Assembly (NCBI GenBank): GCA_021234155.1
Contig: JAJEKV010000065.1
Coordinates: 3,492,279 to 3,556,278, forward strand
DNA: 64,000 nucleotides
Origin: Isoetes taiwanensis
Lineage: Eukaryota > Streptophyta > Lycopodiopsida > Isoetales > Isoetaceae
Direction of reading: 5' to 3'
The translations under genes were made by a program, and so were the position numbers. Positions 9,830 through 21,900 of the stretch are shown piece by piece (the stretch's first letter is position 1; each line of letters starts with the position of its first letter). The notes beneath the pieces are model-generated. The model searched no databases. It saw only the letters and a list, made by a program, of their open reading frames with translations, and had not been told where the DNA came from.

Positions 9830-10400
9830 TCTAGCTTCCATTTCTTCGTCTCTTGGATGTTTTGGACACATTTCTTGCAAATCCTTACATTCTCGATGCC
9901 ATCGATTTTTTCTTTGAATTACCAAGCATTTTAACCTAGCTAAAACTCCTTTGATGTTTTGTTCTTGTGTATACGCTTTTCTTCAACTTCCATTCCCAAG
10001 AACTTTCAAGAATCTCCCAAAGTCCATACATGGAATCGGCTTTTCAACAGAGTTTTGCAATTTTCCAAGATGTTTTTGTCATTGCTCACAATGACACAAT
10101 CATCCACATAGAGGGCCATAATTAAACATTTATCCCCATCCTTTGTCATATATAGATTCCCCTTCAGTTTTTAATTTATAAATCTAGCGGAAATCAAGAA
10201 CCCGTTCATACACAAATACCAATCCCTAGCTACTTGTCTAAGCCCTCAGAATAGCCTTTTTCAATTTGCACACTACTTCATTACCTTTGCTCATATCCCT
10301 CGCTGGGCCGCTTGAATTTCTTCTTCTAAATCTCATTCAAGAAAGCCATCTTAACATCCATATGATTTATTTCCATGTCTTTTCTCAGACTATGAATCTT
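9830..10400 (-). pseudogene. Copia reverse transcriptase remnant
   Basis: The minus-strand reading MALYVDDCVIVSNDKNIL around 10130-10070 carries the YVDD catalytic motif of Copia reverse transcriptase, which copies element RNA into DNA. Surrounding frames are broken and no long ORF survives. It lies downstream of the integrase remnant, as expected for Copia. Confidence 0.65.
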
Positions 10401-10620
10401 GAATGAGTGCTCTTAGACTAGTTATTTTGACTATAAGAGCATCTTTATAATCCACTTCTTCTTCCTAGGTATATCCTTTTTGTACGTGGTCCTCTTTGTT
10501 CTTCCACTTTCTTCTCTACCGTAGCATTCCTCGGATCAAACGACACCTCTCGGCTTTTTAGGCGCTTTTGCATCACTACCGAACTCCTCTGCTATTTCCT
10601 TCTACTACTTGGCGTCCCAT

Positions 10621-10740
10621 TCGGGTGCACTATCGACCTCAACAGCCTCATGCACCCCCTCTAGTTCAAGTTCCGGTTCATGAGGAGCACTATCAATCTC
10701 AATGACCTCATGCGCCTCATCCGGGTCTAGTGTCGGGTCT
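10621..10740 (-). repeat. 60-bp tandem duplication in the Copia linker
   Basis: 10621-10680 and 10681-10740 are two copies in exact 60-bp register (for example GCACTATCGACCTCAACAGC versus GCACTATCAATCTCAATGAC). On the minus strand they encode an acidic repeat (HEVIEIDSAP and HEAVEVDSAP), so the 20-codon unit kept the frame. It sits between integrase and reverse transcriptase, a variable linker in Copia polyproteins. Confidence 0.75.
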
Positions 10741-11061
10741 CAACATCTATAATATCGAAGTTCTATGGCTTCATTAGTCTCTAATTCTATGTCTTCTTCT
10801 TCAAACCCTAGATGTTGAAACCCCTGTTTCTTCCCTCATTACTTTTCTGGATCATGTTCTAAATCCTCTATTGGTATCCATTCCTTAGCTTCATGCCGGG
10901 TCTAGAGTCTTTCTCGCCTCATACAATACACTCTCATTAAACACTCCATCTCTACTCACATACACTTTGCATGTGACTAGGTCATACAATCGTATCCATT
11001 CGCCTCCTCATCATACCCTACTAAAAAATGTGCACACATCTGCGGTCATCTAGTTTCCTTC

Positions 11062-11407
11062 TTAATTCTTCTGGTACCAACATATGGGCGAGACATCCAT
11101 AGACTTTAAACCGCCGCACAGACTATCTTCTCCCTGTCCAAACCTCTTCCGGTACTCCATTTTTTTTCGCGAATGTGGGCAATCTATTCTGGATATAACA
11201 AGCTCTTGCAACCGCCTCTCCCCAAAAATTGTTCGTAGTAAACCTCGCATGCTTAAGCATGGATCTGACCGCATCTATAATTGTGCAATTTTGCATTCTC
11301 GCTACTCTATTTTGTTTATGCATATATAGATCTGCAAGTATATTGTCTTCGTATTCCTCGCATCCGGCAATACATGTTAAATTCTGACGATTTGTACTCT
11401 CCATCAA
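11062..11407 (-). pseudogene. Copia integrase C-terminal part
   Basis: Two overlapping frames (11407-11123 and 11274-11062) read NCTIIDAVRSMLKHARF and NNFWGEAVARACYIQNRLP. These match the end of the Copia integrase core, where 'R..RSML...FW.EA...A.Y..NR.P' is the family pattern. Integrase joins the cDNA to the host genome. The frame changes near 11160, in a run of T residues. Confidence 0.75.
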
Positions 11408-11678
11408 GGTCAGATCTTAAATGCCTCCCTTTCAACTTCGGCGACATACAACATAAAGGCATCAAACACTTGATCCTTGGTTTTCAACAAAAACACTTTG
11501 TGCATCTACTAAAATCGTCTGCAAATGTAGTGAAATAAGACTTAGCGCCACGGCTTTCAACTTGCATGGGTCCACAAACGTTTGAATGCACTAATTCAAG
11601 AAATCCATGTGCTCTTCTTCCTTTATTTCTAAAAGCCAACCTATGTTGTTTTCCTAAGATGTACCTTCACAGACATCA

Positions 11679-11927
11679 TCAATCACAGCATCTCAACTCA
11701 TCCAAAAGATTATCCCTTTTAGCAATCTTGATATTGTTGTAATTTACATGACCCAACCTTAAGTGCCAAAGTTTTATGCTATCAAGGAGAGATACTTCAT
11801 TGATAGTATCTTTGATCGTCTTAACGTCTAATTCAAATAAACTCTCTCTCCTTTGAGCTTCAAATAGCTTAATACCTCCTTTAATAAACTTGCATCCACA
11901 TTTGTGAAAGAACAAATCAAAATCCAT
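11679..11927 (-). pseudogene. Copia GAG-pre-integrase segment
   Basis: The 82-codon frame contains LWHLRLGHVNYNNIKI, the LWH.RLGH signature of the GAG-pre-integrase domain that precedes the integrase zinc-binding region in Copia polyproteins. It has the expected order relative to the integrase piece at 11.1-11.4 kb. The zinc-binding Cys pair expected after it is near the frame end (LRCCD). Confidence 0.75.
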
Positions 11928-13689
11928 TATCTACTAAATTTGCGACGGAAATCAAATTAAATAGCATCCCTGGGGCATATAATGTATTTAGCAAACTCAA
12001 AACATTCTTTCCATTAACTGTTATTTGCTTTCAATATTGACTTTGGATATAGATTGATAAGTCTAAAATATAGAAAAGAAGGAAATCGTGAAATTTACTT
12101 GCTTTTTCTTCTTAACTAAAAGTGGAGGACTCCATCAACCATTGTTGTTGGTGCTTTTTTGAATTTCGACGCCTCTCCAATGGTTGCCACAAATCGCTGG
12201 CCCCTTCCTTGACCGCTATAAATGAACCACGCCCCTGGCCCAATTCTTCTCTCCCTGATTTGGACATTTTTTAAACTTGTATCCACATTTTGATATGTCC
12301 CTCTTCCTCTACTTCTTCCACGACCTCAAGCCCTCCCTCCTATATATAAGGTTAAAGATGTTCTTCTTTTCACTTTCTATGGGAGGAGTTGCTTTCACCA
12401 AAGACGCTCTCGACATTTGCTCAAGTCTGGCCCCGATTGCCTCTATCAGTTTCTCTCCTCAGAGAGAGAAACATTCATGAGGAGAAAGCTAGAGTGGATA
12501 TTGTTCTTCTAACCAACATAGCAAGATCCTTAAATAAAATCAAAAAGCCCCGTTACGCCAATATCTTTGTTTCTCATTGTAGTGTACTCGTGACAATCGC
12601 AGCCTAAGATTGGCGTACTAAAACCTTCAAATCGCCATCTTTTTTGTATTGCAAATTCCGCAACTTCATCTCCAAGACATCAATCAAGCGATGACATTTT
12701 TTGACTCCACGGCGCACTTGTGTTGAACTTCAAGCACAATATCACTCATCCAACTTTGCCATAATTATTGTTTTGGCAATTTCTTCCTTCTCTTCATCCT
12801 CCAAAATATCTTCCTTCTAGCTCTGATCCAGATGCTTCTATTTTGACTTTCAGTTTTAGAGGTATGACATTTTCATTGGTTGATCGACCAAATCCCACAG
12901 TTTGTCTACCTTGAGGGCTTCAGATCACCTTGGCCTTCCAAAAGCTGGAAGCCAATCTCTCCCTCAAAGACTCTCAGATTATTCAAATATGTTAACGCCA
13001 ATCGACTAGCCATATCTTAGTGGCTCGATACCACCGGGATGCAACGGGCCTTCTACAATGAATTTTGCCGTGACTACTATAGCCGAGCCCAAGCAGCTTT
13101 TATAAAACTGTCATTGATCTTCCCAAATTGATCTCTGCTCCAATCTTTTGGCTCCAATTTGTTTCGTGATCCGGAAGGTTTCTGATTGAAAATGTGGCCT
13201 TGCAGATGACTCCAAATCGAGCTTCTTTTTATATAATTGATCCACCCCTGCATTAAATAGGTCCTCCCTCTTTTATTCGCTCCTTTTTCCGACGGGCGCG
13301 TGTTTTCCTTTTCTATCGCTTGGTGTTCCTAGCCAGACACATAAACACTGGCCCCTTTATGACACTTGTATTGTAAAGGCTAATATTCTCAACAACATCA
13401 TGAAAAAAAACATATAAAGAGAGAAGTAGTACAACATGCACTAGCAGCACAAGCAATTAATGCAAAAATAGATTATATATACAACCGTAGTGAATGCAAC
13501 ATCTGCAAATGAAGCTTAATACTGCAATCTCATGACATGAATGTAACTAAAAAGTTGGAACATTACAAAATGAACATGCATTACCAACATGTTCATACTA
13601 TGTGCAAGATATTTTATGCAATCTAAACAATGAAATGTACAATGAAAGCATGTAAAAAAAGACGTTACCTTGGAGTCCTAGTGCACTTC

Positions 13690-15725
13690 CTAATTCGGAG
13701 GTCATCTGCAACCATGTATGCACTCTGATTTATGCTGCAAAATATAGGAGATACAAAGAAGATAGTATCCATGATGACATGGAGCTAGGTGCACCATGTC
13801 CAATACAATAGCAAAATGATGTCCCCAAAACAAGCAAATGTCTATTGATGCTACTGTGGCAGTCATATTATGCTTCTGAACATGTGTAATAGAAGGGCTT
13901 GGAACAAGATATAGAGATGAATGGGATTCCATAAATTGCAGCAATTCATCCACTTTTTTCATCTTCTCATCATTGTTTTGCCATGCAACTGCAGAACGAT
14001 GGATTTTTCATGAAATTGGCTAGAGTTAATTTAACTTCCATATTATGAATAGTCTCCATTGTAGATTTTTATCAAGAATATAAGATTCAAATTTGTCCTC
14101 CCAAATTTTCAAATCATTTGAAGAGCCCTTTCCTAAAGCTTGCTCAACCCTTATCTTAGAATTTCTTTAAGAACAAAGCTCCATCTTTTCTTTTAAAGAT
14201 TGCACTTGTTCTTATAGTATTTCTTTTGTTACATCCCATCTCATGACTTCTTTTCTGATGTGAGTCTTTTTTGCTCATGTTCTAAAAATCATTTTTCAGA
14301 CCTTTTTCTTGCTTGATGTACAATGACATGCATCTTCATCCTTTGGGTTGGTCCTTTCCATATGGCAAAAGCCGGATTTATCATACTTCAACATTGGAAG
14401 ATCTTATGGTCACTAAATCCTCATTAGCTTCAATCCTTCTTTTGAAAACTCTTTGGCAAGGTTTCGTAGGTTTACCTTCTTCCCAAATTTTGTGGAAAGC
14501 AAAAGCTTTAGCAAAATAATATGGAATGATGTGATTGTTCACTTTTTTTTCTATATCAGAATCGCCTATACAAACCCATAAACTCGACTTAAATTTTGGT
14601 CGAACAAGGTACTGGATAGCCCTTCTTAACTACTTTTCCCCAAAGTGCTTCCATAATCTTATCCAAATATTTGAAGAACATGGGGCGCCTCGCTTTTCTC
14701 CTCACATGACCGCCCCTGATCTCTTCGTGTTAATCATAAACCTTCATGTGCCCGGATTTTGTAGCAGTGGGGATGCCAATCTCCTTTGGTTTTTGCATGG
14801 TGGGGATGACAATCTCTTCTTTACAATGGCGATGGTGCCACTCGGGCCTTAGAAATTTTCCGAAAAGCGAGAGAGCTGAAAAAATTCGGATCTTCCCATA
14901 TTCTTTGATCATGGCCCAACAAAACCAAATTGAAACTCAAGAAGAGGAACTCAAGCATGAAAAAAAAAAATTTCTCCCACCAAATCAAGAAAGTTAAAAT
15001 TTTTCCCAAGCGTACGTAATATTTTAATGTATAATTACGGCAAGAAATAAACATACAAAATTTGAATTCTAAGCTAGATATTGTACATTTTAATGCAAAA
15101 ACAAACAACCCAAAAAAAGAGCACCCTTTCATGCTTCTACTCGGGTCTAATTCTTCTTGGGTTGCCCATCTCTTGCTGCTTGTTCATCTGACTCCTTCTC
15201 AATATTCATGATAGCATGGACGCATCTCTTTTAGAGAATATGGTCTCTCATACGGCCATTCAGATCTCCAGATTTTGGAAACAGTTCACACATCACACAT
15301 GGCACAAACAATATGCATGCCATTAAGTCTTACGTGATCCACCAATAGTCTTCATAAAGCTTAAAGACAAAGATCAAAGACTCTAGTTTCCTCTTGAAAC
15401 TTTGTAGTGGCAAAGCAGATAATGCACTTTCAACCAGAGCTTGGTTCTTTTGCACATATCCAATTGATATAAAGGCCACTTCTCATCCCCAAGAAATATA
15501 AATTCTTTTTCATCCTCTAGTAGCCCGTCCCATCTTATTTCATTACAAATGGTCACCACAATTCCACATCCTTCATTCACCCCGATGACTAATGTCTTTT
15601 TTCCATTTTTGTGAGTCCGCCAAGAAGAAACATCAAATAATATTCGAGAGATGCATGTAAATCTATAGATTAGAGAGATATGCATAAAACTGATCTTAAA
15701 TAGAGCAAAACACGGCTGCAAAGTA
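13690..15725 (-). pseudogene. Unrecognised minus-strand coding remains
   Basis: Several minus-strand stretches look coding. 15721-15383 is a 112-codon frame containing KKTLVIGVNEGCGIVVTI and EFIFLGDEKWPLYQLDM. About 15310-15150 reads NGRMRDHIL and CVHAIMNIEKESDEQAARDG. About 14260-13960 reads helical, Lys/Glu-rich segments (VQSLKEKMELC; DLKIWEDKFESYILDKNLQW). 13962-13702 continues MKKVDELLQFMESHSSL. They could be exons of one multi-exon gene with a coiled coil, or pieces of a transposon. I do not recognise the family and no splice set could be fixed. Confidence 0.35.
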
Positions 15726-15923
15726 GCCGACCATATGCAAATAAGTAATTCACTATGCTCTTACCCAACCGAGAAATCGAAAAGATCCAAACTCGTGGTT
15801 TCCATCTTAGGCATGTTTTTGTGGCAGCCATAGTTCTCTAAGAGTTCTTAAACAAGCACTAAAACCACGCTTCTACCACAACGCTTAACAAAATGAAGCC
15901 TAAATAGAAAAATGGGAAGCTTG

Positions 15924-15926
<3 letters not shown>

Positions 15927-15959
<33 letters not shown>
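15927..15959 (+). repeat. 33-nt poly-A tract
   Basis: An uninterrupted run of 33 A residues. It could be the tail of a retroposed sequence on the plus strand, but no LINE or SINE body was recognised just upstream and no target-site duplication was found. Confidence 0.9.
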
Positions 15960-15965
<6 letters not shown>

Positions 15966-16640
15966 GTGGTCAGAGGGAAATGGAGGTGGACTACACAAAC
16001 GAATCTTCAACAATGCTTTATATTGTTCATCTAGGAGTACTTTCCAATATGTTCATAAGAAATTCAGAATGTGTTTTATAAGGCACAAATGAAACAGACA
16101 AAAAATATTAAGAAAAATTACCTTTAGAACCCGTTTTAAAAGGCATGGGATAAGGCGCGCGGCATTCTTCAAGAAGAGCTGGTGGCACATATTGCAATGC
16201 TTGCAAAGGAGGAGGACCACTAGTGGAATTGATTCATTGGCGATGACCTTGATACTTACAAATGTGGCACCAGATTTGGCTTCGCTTGTGGTGGAGCGCA
16301 TTGATGAGATTGGATCGCATTTTGTGGAACAAGGGGATGAAGGGGAGATCCGGGAGGGAAACACCTCGCGGAAGACACATCGACGGAATGAATGATTGAC
16401 CTACCGATGGCATGGTCCGACGCTTTGGGTTGCAAGTATTCACCATAAGTCAATAGCGGGAGATAGGCCCCAGAAACCAAACCTAAGATCCGACCGCGAT
16501 GGGATACCCTTGAGCTTGCTAATCAAGATATCCGTGACGATCAGCAAAAATCACCCGCAAATTTCGTGGGTTGTTGTTGAAGATCATTGAGTTGCTTGAG
16601 AAGTTGTTGATTATCATCCGTGGTGCCATAATGTGACGTA
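15960..16640. other. No gene recognised
   Basis: A 67-codon plus-strand frame (16192-16395) reads SLVVERIDEIGSHFVEQGDE and might be a remnant of the coding region upstream of the Gypsy reverse transcriptase. It matches no family I can name. Confidence 0.35.
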
Positions 16641-16742
16641 AAGCGATGTCTTCATGTCGGGCCGCTTTTGTTTCCAATGACTTTATTGGCCATGAGCCAT
16701 TGATGTGCTATGCCAATGAGTGTGATAGAGAAAATGTGAAAC

Positions 16743-17140
16743 TTGAGTGGGGCCGAGTGTCCATTAAAAACAACAAGAGCTTCAAATTCTTCCATGTGCA
16801 CCGAAAGCACTCCGATCGAAAGTACTCCTTCATGGATGGCTTCTCCGGGTTACAATCAAATTTCCATCCGCTCAAGATTCGCTGAAAATAGCTACCACCA
16901 CTGCGGGGTACTTTTGCCTATAAAGTGGTGCCATTTTGATTTGTCCAACTCATCTTCCACTTTAAGCCGCGATTATGCTTTCTGCTTTTCAGATTATATG
17001 AAAGATAATGCTTTTTCCGCAAGTTTTTCAAGATGATTTTTTGCTTACGCCTTCATAGATGATCATCTCACCAAACTCGAAGCTTTTTCAAAATGTGATG
17101 AATCGGGCATTAGCTTAAATCCCGAGAAGTGTACCTTCGC
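16743..17140 (+). pseudogene. Gypsy reverse transcriptase remnant
   Basis: YSFMDGFSG (about 16823-16849) is the conserved Gypsy RT block that normally continues as YNQI; the YNQIS continuation is seen in the neighbouring frame, so an indel sits there. A degenerate catalytic motif FIDDHLT lies at 17052-17069 (usual form Y-V-D-D-L), followed by LEAFSKCDESGISLNPEKC, typical of the RT thumb-proximal block. Confidence 0.75.
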
Positions 17141-17560
17141 TGCGCCACTTCAGGTGTTCTTCTAGACCATATTGTCGTAAGAAGAAGGCATTACTGTGGA
17201 CCCCGCGAAAATCGATGTATTCTCAAGGCGCAGTGCCTACCAACATTAAGGAGACATGCTCCTTTCTTTGGGAAAGTCAATTATTATACTACTTTTATTC
17301 CTGGATTAGTTGCCATTGCTGATCCCATCCATACGGGTGATGAATCCACTTGGGCTTGGAATCCACAGGCGGCTGAAGCCTTTCAAAAATTGAAGGTTTT
17401 GCTTATTCAAGCTCCCTGCAGACTTATTCCACCTCAATGGGACAAGCACTTTCACGCTCATGTTGATGTTTCAGCTTTGTTATTGGTCATGATCTTTCCC
17501 AAGAATATGACTCTCACCGGACAAACCAATTGCTATGTCGCCAGAAACTCAACCCTATAG
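17129..17560 (+). pseudogene. Gypsy RT end and RNase H-like segment
   Basis: The 143-codon frame reads FFGKVNYYTTFIPGLVAIADPI, the 'FLG.VNYYR.FIP.....PL' block after the RT catalytic core, then TWAWNPQAAEAFQKLKVLL and an RNase H-like start (HFHAHVDVSALLLVMI). The expected RNase H catalytic Asp is present in the AHVDVS context. The frame ends at a stop before the RNase H domain is complete. Confidence 0.75.
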
Positions 17561-17829
17561 AGAAACATTATTCTCGCTATGGAAAGAGAAGCTAATACGT
17601 ACTCATTTTTTGTGTAAGATTTTGCCATCGTCACGGGAAGCAAAATCAAGTTCTTTTGTTTTATATAATCAATAAGACCATGCTTCATGGCTGTATACTC
17701 ACGGGTGCCGCTTCTACGTGAGTTTGCTCTCTTTGAGATTATTCATAAAGTCGCCCGATTATCTTTCACGTGATCTACACCGATGACCCATCCTCGAGTT
17801 TTAGACACTTTTCTCGACGCCCAACTCTT

Positions 17830-18765
17830 TCTTGGTCACGCCTACGCTTACACCGGGTTCCATGACTACCAATAATATCTTCTCCGTGCCTTACCATCCG
17901 AAGGTCCCACGCTTTCTCCAAAGCTACGCCATGCCACAACAATTTCTTCAAGTTCGTGGCTATACCATGGTTAATGGACATCTTTACAAGCGTGGAAAGG
18001 ATATGATTTTGCGCCAATGTATTCTTTCCTCATGAAGTCCCCGGAGATTGTTCGCCAAGCATATGAAGGGCTTGTGGAGGCCATTTTAGTAGTGATAACA
18101 CGATTACCTAAAAATGCTTTTTGTCGGGCTATTTTTGGCCCATGCTATTCAAGGATGCTCATGCTCATGCACGCCAATGTGACATCTACCAACGCATGGG
18201 AAGGCCCATGACCCGTGACACTCTACCCTTAACTCATGTAGCCACGCCAAGTACCCTTTAGCAAATGGGATATGGATTTCTTTGGGCCAATTGATCCTCC
18301 CGCCGAAACTCCCATGCTCGATACATCCTTGTTCTCACTTATTATGCCACGGCGGGCTGGAAGCCCTGCGGCCTTTACCCGGGACAACACCGCAAATAAC
18401 ATGGTGGGTGCTCTACACGCACGTCATTACATGCTTCGGCTGCCTCACAGAACTCGTGAGTGATCGAGGTATTCATTTTGTCAATCAAATGGTCAAGGAA
18501 CTCACTGGCTACTTGCATATCCATCATTGGAAGAGTACACTATATTATCCACAAGGCAATGGTCTTGCTGAAAGTACCAACAAAACTCTCATCAACATTC
18601 TAAAGAAGATTTGTGGATGCTTCCGTGAAAGATTGGCAAGAAAAAGTTACCCAATCGCTTTATGGGCTTATAATACTACGATAAAATTGCCACAGGCGCA
18701 TGACACCTTTCAAACTTGTGTATGGCCAAGAGGCCTTGATGCCTTTTGAGTTTGTCCTACCCATT
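17830..18765 (+). pseudogene. Gypsy integrase remnant
   Basis: Frames at 17832-18035, 18017-18211, 18272-18463 and 18282-18749 together cover the integrase. Blocks seen are YTMVNGHLYKRG (pre-integrase), a degenerate zinc-binding part with CDIYQRMG-like spacing in a third frame, WGPIDPP near the first catalytic Asp, SDRGIHFVNQMVKEL with the second Asp, and NGLAESTNKTLINILKK with the catalytic Glu. At least three frameshifts separate them. The last part leads into the VYGQEAL-like block near 18720. Confidence 0.8.
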
Positions 18766-18939
18766 CTCAGATTCCAACTCGTTACTATCCATGATCCTCC
18801 CGCCGTTTTACAGGAAAGGGTGTATTAATTGCAACTATTAGATGAAATTCAGAGACCTATCTCGTGGTTCTTGTAGGGACAACAACTACTTAAAAATCCC
18901 GGCATGACAATCACATCAAAATCAAAACTTTCAAGGAAG

Positions 18940-19135
18940 AAGATTTAGTTCTTTATGATTCCAGGTACAAAAATTTTTCAGGCAAACTCAAATTTCGTTG
19001 GCTTGGTCGTTACAAAATTATTAAAGTGGTACAACCGAGTGAGTTTCAACTCGGGGAATTCGGATGGCACTCCATTACCTACCTTGGTTAGTGGCTTTTG
19101 TCTCAAACCATTTTATACCGATTCATCAACGTATT
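18940..19135 (+). pseudogene. Gypsy integrase C-terminal segment
   Basis: Across a frame change the reading is LYDSRYKNFSGKLKFRWLG then RYKIIKVV and PSEFQLGEF, the C-terminal integrase block of Gypsy elements (F.GK....W.GPY.I). A chromodomain is not seen after it. Confidence 0.65.
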
Positions 19136-19139
19136 AACA

Positions 19140-20380
19140 ATTCAAGACAATGACAAGGCGATTAAGTAGCAGCCTTATATGTTATATATTCAAAAGAGTC
19201 GATACAAAATGGGCAAGTGTCCCCTTACTTAATCGCATGGGATTGCGCGCTTTATTTTACGCATAAAATCCTACTCTAATTTTTTGGCTATTCCGTGTTT
19301 GGCATAGCGCAGGCCCACGTGATCACGTGAACCCTACTCCGGATCATAGCTAAGGTCCGTAATCACGCTATGATAATTGGACATTGTGTCGATTGTCCGT
19401 GGATATAAACAGCTAGCCATCCATGGAATACACCCATTTTTATCTTCCATAAATCAAGGTTGTTCATCCCGCATGTTAACCATTCGAGGCAGCTTTTTTC
19501 AAAGATGGTGTTCACTCATCTCCATCATTGCCAGAATCGATAGTTTTCGCTTCCATCCCTTGGCTTATATAGCCCTACCGACTCTTGGTTGTCACGGCGG
19601 GCCCAATCACTTTTGCTGATTCTATCCATATCGGCCATATATTCCAATTCCGTGATTCCCATATCTCGGCCAAGAAATTCAGAAGCATCTTCTCTGCCCG
19701 CTTCCTCCCATCACCTTCTTCCTTAAACCATTTGAACTCTCGAAAGTTGCCCATTTTTATTACGCACATTTAAACCACAGCCGATCAAACCATTATTCGT
19801 GACACCACCACAATGTCGCGATCGCATTACATTTCATTCATGTCAATCTCCACCATTGATCTTCCTTCAATTGGCTTTTGGGACTTAGCCAAAATTTTGG
19901 TTCTCGATCATTCTTCTTCAAGGATGTCGCTTATCCGCAAAAATTATTGGTTCAGATTCTCGCTTTCCACACTTTCTATTAAAATCTCCGTTTGAACCAC
20001 ACAAACCCAAATGCTCAAACTTTTCTCGTTTTCGCCTTCTTTCTCAAGCTCTTTGTCCAATCGATATGGCCGCTTCACCGAAATTGGCAAATCTACGTGC
20101 CACAGGCCCATGAGTCCGTGATCTTTTTCCATCCGCGGATATTTTCCATACCAACAAGCTCAGAGGTTAAAGGCGCCACCGAGACGCTGCGTAGAAAAAG
20201 GGGTTTGTTTGATTTCGCTAATTAAGAACTCCCCTGCTCCAAAATATGTGCAAGCTGGATACCGTCGCTGCGATTTGGTCAAGACAGATGCCGCATTACT
20301 AGACGATGGTGGATCATACTGATCACTCTAAATCAAAGTCTTTTTGGCACGTATTTTAACTACCGTGACACACCTTCTTT
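19140..20380. other. No gene recognised
   Basis: This probably includes the 3' non-coding part of the Gypsy element. No polypurine tract or LTR could be paired with an upstream copy. Short frames on both strands look random. Confidence 0.4.
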
Positions 20381-20389
20381 AAATTGCGC

Positions 20390-21900
20390 CGCCAAGCAGG
20401 ATCATGATGTCACAGCCTATGATCAAGCCCCCTATGCCGCCACAACCCACAAGCTTACAAACATCGCTAAGCCTCATGAAGCTTTTGGCCAAGTTTTGTG
20501 GCAAAATTTTATGGGGTTCTCGTCAAGAACACTCACATCAACAAGCACTTCTCCATACGCCCATTGTTGCTATTCACTCCACCCGCTTTATTGATTGACC
20601 CCAAATTTCGCTCCAACGACTTGTCCATGAACTAGATTGCCTTTGCCAATCTCCTCGATTCGGATCTTGATTCTGCCATGGGAGCCCATTTCTAGGCCAT
20701 TATCAATCAATGCCTTCCTGACTCTAGTCGCTTTTTCCACAAGACACTTAAAAGCCACCTCTCTCGCTTCCAGCCAGATCCATTCGGGCCATTCGCCTCT
20801 ATCCGCGGAACTTCAAGATGAGACCTTCAGCCCCACGCATGGAGGTCCAACTTTCTCAACGACAACAACCTCGCCCGATGCTCGCCCTCTCCTTCTAAGG
20901 TCATCAATGTCACCTCCTAGTCTACTCACGTTGACGCTTCCTCCACCTCCCAACAAGCTTCCCACACATCCACGATATCGCTCCACAACCTTTGTTGCCT
21001 CGATTACCATCATATCTCCACTCTCCGTGACGGGCCCTATATGAATATGAACGTAATGTTGCCAATGATGCTCGTGCTCTAGGAATCTCAAGATCATTTC
21101 ATGAATGGCATTAAAGACTATGTGGATTCCATCGATGCTTTGAAGTGTGATCTTCGAATCGCACAGCCCACTCCAGGCTTTGGATAAGAGCTCGTGAGTA
21201 AACATAGTGCCTTGTTGGAGACATGGGCTGCCATCCTTAAGAAACAGAGACACGCGACCGCTATGGAAGAACATCAAGCCACCATCATCGAAGCTTTGGT
21301 TCAGATCAATGTCAAGGACAAATTTCTTAGGGACACCCAAGCCCTCTACATGGGCTTGTAGAATGAATGGATACACCCGCCGAATAGCATGTTACCATGT
21401 AGGATGAAATACATATCACTATTTTGGAAGGATAGGAGCAATTCAAACTCGTGTCACGTAATTGCAAGCATGCAAAAAATAGAAGATCGTGGATGACGCC
21501 GAGATTGCTAGTCTCTAGCCATTGATCTCCATTCATGGTCCTCGCCTTCACAGCCACGATCCTCACCGCAAAAATCAAGGAACAACTCCATCTCCTTACA
21601 GAAAAAGATAACAGAATCCATAATCTGGAACACCAGTTGAAACAAGCAATTCAATCTGTCGATGAAGCTCATCACTAGCATGAGACTTACATTGTCTTAG
21701 TTGTCCACATACTTGGTGATTTTCCAAAATCCATGAGCTATTTGGACTATGTTCTGTCCCACAGACATCTTTTTCTGCTCAAATGGTTTAATGCTAATGG
21801 AGCTCTTCAAGAGACCCTCACTGCTGCCACTCATGGCAGCATAGAAGAGCCATTGGCATTTCCAAATACATGGTTCAATAAGCACACAAGGAGTATTTGA
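20390..21900 (+). pseudogene. Unrecognised decayed coding tract, helical/coiled coil
   Basis: Plus-strand frames give protein-like text across small frameshifts: DSDLDSAMGAHF near 20670, MNGIKDYVDSIDALKCDLRI at about 21100, ALLETWAAILKKQRHATAME at about 21210, IIEALVQINVKDKFLRDTQA at about 21290, and IKEQLHLLTEKDNRIHNLEH at about 21575, a likely coiled coil. I know no family that matches. It follows the Gypsy pol, so it could be an additional ORF of that element or a separate gene. A 187-codon minus-strand frame (21376-20813) overlaps it. Confidence 0.35.

Larger units (their letters stand above)
9770..13250 (-). mobile_element. Decayed Ty1/copia retrotransposon, minus strand
   Basis: Reading on the minus strand, a gag-like region (about 13250-12300) is followed by a GAG-pre-integrase segment (11927-11679), integrase (11407-11062), an acidic linker (10740-10620) and reverse transcriptase with a YVDD motif (10110-10099). 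The order gag-integrase-RT is diagnostic of Copia (integrase before RT). All domains are split by frameshifts and stops. No LTR pair was recognised, so the ends are approximate. Confidence 0.75.
16700..19135 (+). mobile_element. Decayed Ty3/gypsy retrotransposon pol region, plus strand
   Basis: The domain order is reverse transcriptase (from about 16740), RT end with RNase H (17030-17560), integrase (17830-18760) and a C-terminal segment (18940-19135). RT before integrase is the Gypsy arrangement. Several frameshifts and stops separate the parts. No LTR pair or gag was recognised, so the outer limits are approximate. Confidence 0.8.

Noticed and set aside
15927-15959. SINE or processed pseudogene tail
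   Set aside because: No RNA polymerase III boxes, no recognised body and no target-site duplication were found beside the A run.
20813-21376. 187-codon minus-strand frame as a definite gene
   Set aside because: It has no recognisable motif and overlaps a more protein-like plus-strand reading; kept only as an observation.
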